Assembly (NCBI GenBank): GCA_964578625.1
Contig: CAZODQ010000012.1
Location: 1 to 57,708, forward strand
Direction of reading: 5' to 3'
Source: CAZBSE01 sp964578625
GTDB taxonomy: Bacteria > Actinomycetota > Humimicrobiia > Humimicrobiales > Humimicrobiaceae
DNA length: 57,708 nt
Part shown: positions 44,770-52,109 of the stretch, one piece after another
Layout: each line of letters starts with the position of its first letter
Position numbering within the stretch: the first letter of the stretch is position 1
Translations under genes and position numbers: made by a program
The notes under the pieces: model-generated
The model's input: only the letters and a program-made list of their open reading frames with translations
What the model was told of the DNA's origin: nothing
Databases searched by the model: none

Positions 44770-45555
44770 ATGTCAAAAGCCACACCTATTGTGGAAATGC
44801 GTAACATCAAGAAGAATTTTGGCGGTGTCCAGGCGTTACGCGGGGTAGACCTTGTACTACAGCGCAATGAAGTGCTGGGTTTAGTGGGTGACAACGCCGC
44901 CGGCAAATCTACCCTGATGAAAGTTCTCAGTGGAGCATACACCCCTGATGAAGGAGAGATCTTCATCGAAGGTAAAAAGGTACATATTGCCAATCCTTGG
45001 GATGCGCGACGGCTAGGCATTGAGATGGTGTATCAGGATCTGGCCCTTGCTGACAACCTCGATGTAGCCGCCAATGTTTTTTTAGGACGTGAAGCTGCGA
45101 GCACAAAACTAGGTCCGATCAGTGTGATGAACAAACATTACATGGAGCAAGAGACACAACGCCTGCTAGATCGTCTCAAGATTGACATCTCCTCCGTGCG
45201 CTCTATAGTAGAGAGACTGTCCGGTGGTCAGCGTCAGGCAATAGCCATTGCTCGCGCAACAGCTTTCAATAACAAGGTCACAATCATGGACGAGCCCACA
45301 GCGGCTCTGAGCGTAGCGGCAATTGACAAGGTACTCAATTTGGTGCGGAAGCTCAAGGCGCAGGGTTGTTCAATCATCATTATCAGTCACCGCCTGGAAG
45401 ATATTTATCAGGTAAGCGACCGAATGATAGTGCTGCGCCAGGGGCGCAAGGTCTGCGAATATCCCGTTGTCGGTAGCCTTGATAAATTCCGGGAGCGTGT
45501 GGTGGCTTACATCATTGGTGCCCGTGATGACTTTGCCGAGAAAGGAGTTAACTGA
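44770..45555 (+). CDS. CUT2 sugar ABC transporter ATP-binding protein (single domain)
   Basis: The product is 261 residues with one nucleotide-binding domain. Walker A is GDNAAGKST near 37-45, the signature is LSGGQRQ near 150-156 and Walker B is VTIMDEPTAALS. Most sugar CUT2 ATPases (XylG, RbsA) have two fused domains of about 500 residues, so this is the shorter FrcA-like form. A strong GGGAGG site lies upstream. Its codons are G+C rich like the binding module, unlike the ROK gene. The stop overlaps the permease start (TGATG). Confidence 0.92.
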   Translation: MSKATPIVEMRNIKKNFGGVQALRGVDLVLQRNEVLGLVGDNAAGKSTLMKVLSGAYTPDEGEIFIEGKKVHIANPWDARRLGIEMVYQDLALADNLDVAANVFLGREAASTKLGPISVMNKHYMEQETQRLLDRLKIDISSVRSIVERLSGGQRQAIAIARATAFNNKVTIMDEPTAALSVAAIDKVLNLVRKLKAQGCSIIIISHRLEDIYQVSDRMIVLRQGRKVCEYPVVGSLDKFRERVVAYIIGARDDFAEKGVN

Positions 45556-46760
45556 TGAGCTCAAATGGTCTCAAGATGTCATTCATTAAGGATACAAAGG
45601 AAATACTCCAACAGAATATCCGTGAATTCGGTATGTATATAGCCTTACTTGTTATCATCGTGATCTTTACCATCACAACAAAAGGCGTTTTTATTTCTTC
45701 TAGAAACATAAGCAACCTGATAAATCAAACAGGCTATATAGCGGTATTGGCGATCGGTATGACGCTGGTCATTATCATTCGTCATATAGATCTGTCTGTT
45801 GGTTATCTCTCCGGGTTTCTCGGCGCAGTAGCGGCAATCACTATGGTATCCTGGCACCTGCCTGTATATATAACCATACCGCTCATACTTTCGTTCGGAA
45901 TTCTGGCAGGGCTTGTAAGCGGCTTTCTGGTGGCGCAGATGAAAATACCGGCCTTTGTAGCAACTCTAGCCGGATGGTTGGGCTACAGGGGAGCATTGCA
46001 ACTTGCAACTATGAGTACGGGCACGATAATTATTCCAAATAAAGCTTTTAACGCCATAAGCAACGGCTTTATTCCCGATATTCCCGGCATAAGGATTTTA
46101 CCCAGAGTACATAAATTAACTCTTATCCTTGGGATTCTGATAATTCTATATTTCATCATAAATTCAATCAGAGATCGCAGAAAAACGCAGTCCTACAACT
46201 TTAAAGTATTGTCGATTGAATTATTCATCCTTAAATTGTTATTCGTGACAGCCTTAATCGGCGGTATCACCTGGGTACTCTCAGGATATAGAGGTCTCTC
46301 ATGGACTGCGGTAGTCATATTGGTTGTGTTTTTTGTTTATAATTTCATTACATCACAGACGTTTCTCGGTAGACATATTTATGCTGTCGGTGGAAATCCA
46401 GAGGCGGCCGAATTAAGCGGCATCAGTGTAAAGAAAATAACCTATGTGGTTTTTTGTTCGATGGGAATGCTTGCCGGTTTGTCGGGTATCATGTTTGCAT
46501 CTCGATTGCAGTCCGCTACAACGACGGCAGGACAACTTTTTGAATTGGATGCAATAGCGGCAGCTTTTGTCGGTGGTGCATCAGCAACCGGTGGCGTCGG
46601 CAAAGTTGCAGGGTCGATCATCGGTGCGTTTGTTATGGTGTCACTGACAAGCGGTATGAACCTTATGGGTATAGATATATCATACCAGTACATCGTCAGA
46701 GCCAGTGTGCTTGCAGCTGCTGTTATATTTGATGTTGCAACACGTGCAAGAAGAAAATAA
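45555..46760 (+). CDS. CUT2 sugar ABC transporter permease (XylH-like)
   Basis: The product is 401 residues with about ten membrane helices. RNISNLINQTGYIAVLAIGMTLVII (read as RNISNLINQTGYIAV then LAIGMTLVII) and RHIDLSVGYLSGFLGA are the family opening. FLGRHIYAVGGNPEAAELSGI is the cytosolic coupling loop. LDAIAAAFVGGASATGGVGKVAGS is a typical late block. The gene starts with ATG overlapping the ATPase stop, a strong sign of coupling. It probably moves xylose-like or glucose-like sugar with the duplicated binding protein. The 46761-47212 gap that follows is AT-rich with no clear gene. Confidence 0.92.
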   Translation: MSSNGLKMSFIKDTKEILQQNIREFGMYIALLVIIVIFTITTKGVFISSRNISNLINQTGYIAVLAIGMTLVIIIRHIDLSVGYLSGFLGAVAAITMVSWHLPVYITIPLILSFGILAGLVSGFLVAQMKIPAFVATLAGWLGYRGALQLATMSTGTIIIPNKAFNAISNGFIPDIPGIRILPRVHKLTLILGILIILYFIINSIRDRRKTQSYNFKVLSIELFILKLLFVTALIGGITWVLSGYRGLSWTAVVILVVFFVYNFITSQTFLGRHIYAVGGNPEAAELSGISVKKITYVVFCSMGMLAGLSGIMFASRLQSATTTAGQLFELDAIAAAFVGGASATGGVGKVAGSIIGAFVMVSLTSGMNLMGIDISYQYIVRASVLAAAVIFDVATRARRK

Positions 46761-47212
46761 TATTTCAATTTTATCTGTAGTTACTTCTTGTTTCGATTAT
46801 TGGCAAGTTTACTAAAAGGTTAAACATTTTCTATATAAATAAGTCGATGCTTTAAAATCAAGCAGCGGTTACGATAGTATGTGTTGTATAAATAAGATAT
46901 TCTTTTAATGAATATGATAAATTTAGAATCAGGAAATGAAATATCAATGGGAGTTTATAAGAAGAGATATAAGATTTCTAAATGTAAGTTTTTAGAAATA
47001 AATATTAATTCTAACAGTTAATTGCTATTATCTCTAGATTATAAGAATTAAAATTGTGTTATGGAAAAGTTAGAATATATATTTAGTATTTGCTATAAAT
47101 TTTCCATTTCTATTGTAAAAAATAGGTTGATTTAAAATAAGTGAATAGTAACAGTAATTAGGATGATTGAATTATAAAGATAATCTATAATAGAATAAGG
47201 TAATAATTAAAT
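46761..47212. other. AT-rich intergenic region without clear signal
   Basis: This 452-bp gap separates the CUT2 permease and the kinase gene. It holds an unsupported 37-codon frame at 46908-47021 with no ribosome-binding site. I see no strong hairpin or promoter. Confidence 0.5.
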
Positions 47213-48181
47213 ATGATATTGAGAAATTCTAGGAACCAGGTAGGATATATTTTAGGTGTTGATGGAGGAGGGTCTAAAACAACAGCTCAGATTGCAGATA
47301 CTAGTGGTAAAAAAATTGCTCAGGCAGTTTCTGGTTCGAGTAGTTACAAAAGTGTTGGGATGAATAAGGCAATAGAGAATCTTAATACAGCTGTATTTAA
47401 TGCTATGAAAAATTTAAATGTTTCTAAAAATATTAATTTTATAAGTTCTTGTTTCGGTTTTGCAGGAAATAATAATACTAAAGGGAGAGATCCTGAGATC
47501 TATAAAAAAATTGTATTTAACGATAAGCTTAGCAATTATCTTAATTCGAAAAGAACTATTATTTGTAATGATACAAGAATAGGTCTGGAGGCAGGAAGTA
47601 GTAATAAGAATAAAATGATACTTATTGCAGGGACTGGTTCTAATTGTTTTGGGATTAATGAGGATGGCAAGCAAGCAATAGCGACCGGTTGGGATTATAT
47701 CCTTGCAGATGAAGGAAGTGGATATGCAGCAGGTCTTAAAGCTTTAAAGGCAATTATGAAAGATTATGATGGACGGGGCAAAAAAACTTTATTATCTAAA
47801 ACAATATTAGAAGAATTGGAATTGAAAAATATATTAGAACTGACAGAATGGGTGTATAAGGTACCTTATTCAAAGGTTAAAATTGGGGAACTGGCTAAAA
47901 CTGTATGTATGACCGCTGAAATGGGAGACGAGGTGAGCATTGATATATTAAATGAAGAAGCGGAAGAAGCTGTAATTTCTGTTATTACTGTCGCAAATAA
48001 ACTTGAATTTGAAAATAAAAACTTTGATCTTATATTAGTTGGCGGTTTGTTTAAATGTGAAAAGTATTTTAAAAATATTCTAATGAAAAAACTAAAAGAG
48101 AATTTTTCGAAAATTAATTTTATACTACTAAAAAGAAATCCTGTAGAAGGAGCAAAAAAGCTGGCTATTAAGAGATTATGA
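47213..48181 (+). CDS. BadF/BcrA-type ATPase family, N-acetylglucosamine-kinase-like
   Basis: The product is 322 residues with the actin-like sugar kinase fold. YILGVDGGGSKTTAQIADTSG is the phosphate 1 motif near 12-32. ICNDTRIGLEAG is the connect 1 block. MILIAGTGSNCFGI is phosphate 2 and LADEGSGYAAGLKAL is the adenosine region. This matches eukaryotic-type GlcNAc kinase or glucosamine kinase in the BadF/BadG family. It probably phosphorylates an amino sugar or hexose taken up by the neighbouring transporters. It stands alone between the two transporter sets. Confidence 0.83.
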   Translation: MILRNSRNQVGYILGVDGGGSKTTAQIADTSGKKIAQAVSGSSSYKSVGMNKAIENLNTAVFNAMKNLNVSKNINFISSCFGFAGNNNTKGRDPEIYKKIVFNDKLSNYLNSKRTIICNDTRIGLEAGSSNKNKMILIAGTGSNCFGINEDGKQAIATGWDYILADEGSGYAAGLKALKAIMKDYDGRGKKTLLSKTILEELELKNILELTEWVYKVPYSKVKIGELAKTVCMTAEMGDEVSIDILNEEAEEAVISVITVANKLEFENKNFDLILVGGLFKCEKYFKNILMKKLKENFSKINFILLKRNPVEGAKKLAIKRL

Positions 48182-48320
48182 AATTTTGAGGTCATAGTCA
48201 AGCTTACTACAGCCAATAGTCAGATTAAATATTTCTACGGTGTACACTCTATATTTCTTACATGTAAAGTTCTACTGGATATAAAAACAAGATTATTGGT
48301 TGTAAGTTTTTTTAATATAA

Positions 48321-48349
48321 ATCCTAAGAAAAGTTTAAGCTTTTAGGAT
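48321..48349 (+). terminator. Stem-loop downstream of kinase gene
   Basis: ATCCTAA pairs with TTAGGAT, extended by AAG/CTT across a small bulge, with loop TTTAAG. It is about 140 bp after the kinase stop and just before the next promoter. No T-run follows, so the call as terminator is weak. Confidence 0.35.
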
Positions 48350-48375
48350 ATAGGTGACATTATTAGTAAATAGTG

Positions 48376-48404
48376 TTGACAAACGTAATTAATTAATATA
48401 ATAT
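48376..48404 (+). promoter_or_regulatory. Promoter candidate for CUT1 operon
   Basis: A perfect TTGACA (48376-48381) is followed after 17 bases by TAATAT (48399-48404); TATAAT at 48397-48402 is an alternative with 15 bases. It would give a leader of about 460 bases before the binding protein. Confidence 0.6.
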
Positions 48405-48629
48405 TATACAATGTAAGATTATAGTATATTATATAATTTTGTTATCCCTAAATATAAAATTATTTAATATTAGAAATAAGAACATTTTACTTGAAATTGG
48501 TAAGTTTGATTTTGGTAAGAAAATAATAGTAACCTTCGATAAAAAAATACTTGGTATGAAGAGTGTTTTTAAAAAATAAATGAACCCTAACTCCTTCATG
48601 GTTTAAAAATTTTCTAAAAATCAAAATTG

Positions 48630-48651
48630 CCTTAATATTATAATATTAAGG
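48630..48651. promoter_or_regulatory. Perfect 22-bp palindrome
   Basis: CCTTAATATTA followed directly by its complement TAATATTAAGG. A CCTTCAT / ATGAAGG pair (48593-48599, 48661-48667) lies outside it, and AACG/CGTT follows at 48691-48703. Together they look like a regulator site or a nested hairpin in the leader. The ROK protein is a candidate ligand; unproven. Confidence 0.45.
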
Positions 48652-48767
48652 AAAAAAATTATGAAGGTTTTTCTGGCACCAACAATTAAAAACGAAAAAC
48701 GTTATAAAAATATTAGATAAATAAAGAATTAAAAATCTATTTGTAAGTTAGGAAAGGAGGTCCTTTA

Positions 48768-48806
48768 TTGAGAAATCTATATGAGGTTTGTTTAAATATG
48801 ATTTAA
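48768..48806 (+). CDS. Possible 12-residue leader peptide
   Basis: GGAAAGGAGGT at 48751-48761 is a near-perfect ribosome-binding site six bases before a TTG that opens a 12-codon frame (MRNLYEVCLNMI) ending at 48806. It lies 65 bp before the binding-protein gene. The site suggests real translation, perhaps of a leader peptide controlling the operon. The peptide itself has no obvious codon signal. Confidence 0.4.
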   Translation: MRNLYEVCLNMI

Positions 48807-48870
48807 AGAATAAGTTTGTATATTAAACAAATCTCAAGTAAGAATAATCACTTAAAAGGAGGATATCAGA

Positions 48871-50235
48871 ATGAAAAAATTATTATTATGGTTAGTAATG
48901 CTGGTGATGATACTGTCACTTACAGCAGTTTTTTCACTCAGTGGCTGTGAAAAGGGTGGAACAACAACGACAACAGCAGGTACAACTGCAACAACAGCAG
49001 CAGCAGGAGAAGAGGAAGAGGAAGAAGAAGTAGTGTATCCGGAAACTTCATTGGAAATTTTAATGTGGGAAGAGGCATTAACACCAGGTGTTCAAGCGCA
49101 AATTGATATGATTGAGGAGACGTATAACATTACAAGCAACCTGGAATTGATCTTAGGTGGCCCTGAAGGAGAAACTATCATCAAGCAGAGGATAGCAACA
49201 GGCGAAATGCCTGATATTTTACTTTTCAATTCAGGTGCTCTTTTGCATACATTGAACCCAGCAGATAATTTCGTTGATCTTTCCGATCAGTCTTTTGCAC
49301 AAAATTTTACAACAGATTTCAATTTAGCTGCATCAGTTGATGGGAAATTATACGGTGTTCCCGCAAACTTTTCCGGTGTAGGAGGAATGGTATACAACAA
49401 AGATATATATGAAGAACTTGATCTTGATATACCTACCACATGGGATGCGTTTATAGATAACTGTGAAACGATACAGGATGCTGGATATACTGCAATAGAG
49501 GGTTCGTTCGGAGATAGCTGGTCTGCCCAGTTAATATTACTGGCAGACTTCTTTAATGTAAACGCTCTTGACCCTGATTTTGCTGATGATTATACGGCAA
49601 ACAAAGCTCATTTTGCCGATACACCGGCTGCATTAAGGAGTTTTGAAAAATTAGCAGAAACAACAGATCTGATGAATGAGGATTATACAACTACAACTTT
49701 TGGAGATGCTTTTGTAGCAGTTGCCGGAGGAGAAGTTGGCCACTATCCAATGCTTAATTTTGCTATTTACCCGGCCATGGCTGCAGACTATTCTGATGCT
49801 TATGAATTTATGGGGATGTTCCCACAGCCAAGTGACGACCCAAGTATCAATGGATTTACAGCCTGGGCACCAAATGGATGGTTTGTAACCAATTCGTGTA
49901 CTGATTTAGACACTGCAATGCTGTGGATGGAAGCTTTCTCAACTCAGGAATCTATTGATGCTTATGCAGAAGAAGAAACCATATCCGGTCCTGTAGCGAT
50001 TAAAGGCATAACTCTACCTAGTAATACACTTGATGTAGTATTCGAATTACAGGACTATTTCGATGCTGGTAATAGTGCACCTGCTTTAGAATTCCTTAGC
50101 CCAATAAAGGGACCAAATCTTCCGCAGATCTGTGTAGAAGTCGGTAGCGGTATGAAGACAGCCCTAGAGGGTGCAGAAGCCTACGATGCAGATGTTTTAG
50201 CTCAGGCTCAGCAGCTGGGTATAGAAGGATGGTAA
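48871..50235 (+). CDS. CUT1 sugar ABC transporter substrate-binding lipoprotein
   Basis: The product is 454 residues. Signal peptide with lipobox LSGC (cysteine about 26). A low-complexity linker of Thr/Ala then a run of seven glutamates spans about 31-54. The family 1 extracellular solute-binding fold follows: LEILMWEEALTPGVQAQI, IATGEMPDILLFNSG, DGKLYGVPANFSGVGGMVYNK (split as DGKLYGVPANFS and GVGGMVYNK) and WAPNGWFVTNSC. These bind oligosaccharides. The start ATG follows AAAGGAGG. The two permease genes come next; no ATPase is in the set. Confidence 0.92.
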   Translation: MKKLLLWLVMLVMILSLTAVFSLSGCEKGGTTTTTAGTTATTAAAGEEEEEEEVVYPETSLEILMWEEALTPGVQAQIDMIEETYNITSNLELILGGPEGETIIKQRIATGEMPDILLFNSGALLHTLNPADNFVDLSDQSFAQNFTTDFNLAASVDGKLYGVPANFSGVGGMVYNKDIYEELDLDIPTTWDAFIDNCETIQDAGYTAIEGSFGDSWSAQLILLADFFNVNALDPDFADDYTANKAHFADTPAALRSFEKLAETTDLMNEDYTTTTFGDAFVAVAGGEVGHYPMLNFAIYPAMAADYSDAYEFMGMFPQPSDDPSINGFTAWAPNGWFVTNSCTDLDTAMLWMEAFSTQESIDAYAEEETISGPVAIKGITLPSNTLDVVFELQDYFDAGNSAPALEFLSPIKGPNLPQICVEVGSGMKTALEGAEAYDADVLAQAQQLGIEGW

Positions 50236-50277
50236 TATACAGAACACTATTTAGTGTGATATGATGTGACAAAGACG

Positions 50278-50312
50278 GTACTGGCCCTATAAAAATATAG
50301 GGTCAGTACTTT
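50278..50312 (+). terminator. Intra-operon hairpin after CUT1 binding-protein gene
   Basis: A 14-pair stem (GTACTGGCCCTATA with TATAGGGTCAGTAC, one G-T pair) with an AAAA loop lies 43 bp after the binding-protein stop and is followed by TTTAAT. It lies only 20 bp before the permease start. It would cut or shield the transcript so that binding protein exceeds permease. Confidence 0.7.
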
Positions 50313-50328
50313 AATAAAGAAATTTCTT

Positions 50329-51195
50329 ATGGTGGACGTAACTAAAAGAACTTATTCTTATAATTATGCAATACCTGCTTTATTAATTTACGGGACACTT
50401 TTTATTGTGCCTGTGATTATGTCGTTCTTTTTCAGTTTTACAAGGTGGACGTTATTTGATTGGGAATTTATAGGGTTCGATAACTTTATTAATTTTTTCA
50501 AGAATTCCTATTTAAACATCGGTCTAAGGAATTCGTTGATCTATGGGGTATCGACAAGCGGTTTAAAGGTTATATTCGGGTTTTTTATAGCGGTGTTCCT
50601 GACAAGCGGGATAAGAACTAAAAATTATCTAAGGTTAATAATATTTTACCCAACACTTATTAGCACGATTGCAGTAGGGGTAATTTTTAGAAGCTTAATG
50701 AATCCCACATATGGACCTATCAACCAATTTCTTGAATCTATTGGTATTAACGGCCCTAGTTGGCTGGGAGATCCGAAATTGGCCTTATATTCGGTAATCT
50801 TTGTAGATGTATGGAAAGGAGTGGGTATTGCTACGGTTATATATATTGCAGGGCTTATGTCAATTCCAGCTGATTATTATGAAGCCTGTGAGATTGATGG
50901 TGCGAACAGTTTTAAGAAATTAATTCACATAACCCTGCCTCTTATAAGACCAGCTATGAATGCAGTTATAATACTTTCATTAGTTGGTGGTTTAAGATCT
51001 TTTGACATTATCTGGGCTATGACAAGGGGAGGCCCAGGCTTTGCATCTGATGTATTGGCCTCAGTTATATATAAACAATACACTGCAGGATTCTATGGCC
51101 TGGCGACTGCAGGCAATGTAATTTTCTTTATCTTTATAGCTGCTATAGCGTTTCCGCTTTATAGATTTTTAAGCAGAGGAGAGGTTGAGTATTAA
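50329..51195 (+). CDS. CUT1 sugar ABC transporter permease (MalF-like)
   Basis: The product is 288 residues with six membrane helices. YNYAIPALLIYGTLFIVPVI opens the first helix. The EAA coupling loop is EACEIDGANSFKKLIHITLPLIRP near 183-206 (written here as EACEIDGANSFKK then LIHITLPLIRP). Helix packing and length fit the MalF-type partner. The start ATG at 50329 has no clear ribosome-binding site after the hairpin. It is five bases from the second permease gene, so the pair is translated together. Confidence 0.92.
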   Translation: MVDVTKRTYSYNYAIPALLIYGTLFIVPVIMSFFFSFTRWTLFDWEFIGFDNFINFFKNSYLNIGLRNSLIYGVSTSGLKVIFGFFIAVFLTSGIRTKNYLRLIIFYPTLISTIAVGVIFRSLMNPTYGPINQFLESIGINGPSWLGDPKLALYSVIFVDVWKGVGIATVIYIAGLMSIPADYYEACEIDGANSFKKLIHITLPLIRPAMNAVIILSLVGGLRSFDIIWAMTRGGPGFASDVLASVIYKQYTAGFYGLATAGNVIFFIFIAAIAFPLYRFLSRGEVEY

Positions 51196-51200
51196 ATAAG

Positions 51201-52028
51201 ATGAAAAATAAAAGATTAATAATCTATGATGTGATTGGTGTTGTTTTAACAGGGGTACTGTTCCTTTTGCCTTTTTATTTCATGGTTATTATGTCTTTAA
51301 AAACCAGCAAAGAGGCATCTTTGATGAAGCTTAGTTTTCCCAGCAGTTTTCATATTATAGAGAATTATAAAGCTGTACTGCAGGCTCAAAATGGAATTGT
51401 AGTAAAAGCATTTATAAACAGCTTTTTAATAACAATTTTTTCGGTTATTGGCGTAGTTCTGGTATGCTCAATGGCAGGCTTTGTGCTGCAAAGGAGAAAA
51501 GACAGGTTATCTGGATTTTGGAATTTTGTAATACTTTTTGGATTGATAGCTCCTCCTGCCATTGTTCCGACGATTTGGGTGCTTCAGGGCCTTCAAATTT
51601 ATAAATCAATTTTTTCAATGATATTGCTGGAAGTAGCTTTTCTGTTTCCTTATTCGACTTTACTTTATAAGGGATTTTTAAAAACTATTCCCAAGGAAAT
51701 AGATGAAGCAGCGATAATAGACGGGTGCGGAAGGATAAGGCTGTTTTTCAAGGTAATATTTCCTTTGTTAAAACCTATAAATATAACGATAGTAGTACTT
51801 ACTGCGGTATTCGTATATAGTGACTTTATGAATCCATTATATTTTCTTCCGGGGTCAAGAAATGCGACTGTTCAGCTTACATTGTATAATTTCATGGGAA
51901 GGTATATTAGCGAGTTCAATCTGCTCTTTGCTGACGTAGTATTAATTACAATACCTCCGCTAATCCTATATATTTTCCTGAATAAAAAAATTGTGGCAGG
52001 TATGACGGCAGGTTCTCTTAAGGCATAG
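51201..52028 (+). CDS. CUT1 sugar ABC transporter permease (MalG-like)
   Basis: The product is 275 residues with six membrane helices. VVLTGVLFLLPFYFMVIMSLK is the first helix region. The EAA loop is EIDEAAIIDGCGRIRLFFKVI followed by FPLLKP, near 173-200. It pairs with the MalF-like gene just upstream. The transporter would need an ATPase from elsewhere, such as an MsmX-like protein, because none is encoded here. A spacer of 81 bp precedes the glycosidase gene. Confidence 0.92.
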   Translation: MKNKRLIIYDVIGVVLTGVLFLLPFYFMVIMSLKTSKEASLMKLSFPSSFHIIENYKAVLQAQNGIVVKAFINSFLITIFSVIGVVLVCSMAGFVLQRRKDRLSGFWNFVILFGLIAPPAIVPTIWVLQGLQIYKSIFSMILLEVAFLFPYSTLLYKGFLKTIPKEIDEAAIIDGCGRIRLFFKVIFPLLKPINITIVVLTAVFVYSDFMNPLYFLPGSRNATVQLTLYNFMGRYISEFNLLFADVVLITIPPLILYIFLNKKIVAGMTAGSLKA

Positions 52029-52109
52029 GATTCAGGTAGTTTAAAAATATTATTTATGTAAAAGATTCTTGTGAGATTTATTTAAAGAAGTAAAAGAAAG
52101 ACACTCATA

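Larger units (their letters stand above)
48182..48870. other. Regulatory-looking 689-bp intergenic region
   Basis: It holds a hairpin at 48321-48349, a promoter at 48376-48404, a 22-bp perfect palindrome at 48630-48651 and a short leader frame at 48768-48806. These are listed separately. No longer gene is seen. Its size and signals suggest dense control of the CUT1 operon that follows. Confidence 0.6.

Noticed and set aside
46908..47021. 37-codon plus-strand frame
   Set aside because: No ribosome-binding site and no family likeness; AT-rich by chance.
48651..48720. Possible CRISPR-like or repeat array in AT-rich leader
   Set aside because: Only isolated palindromes; no regularly spaced repeats.
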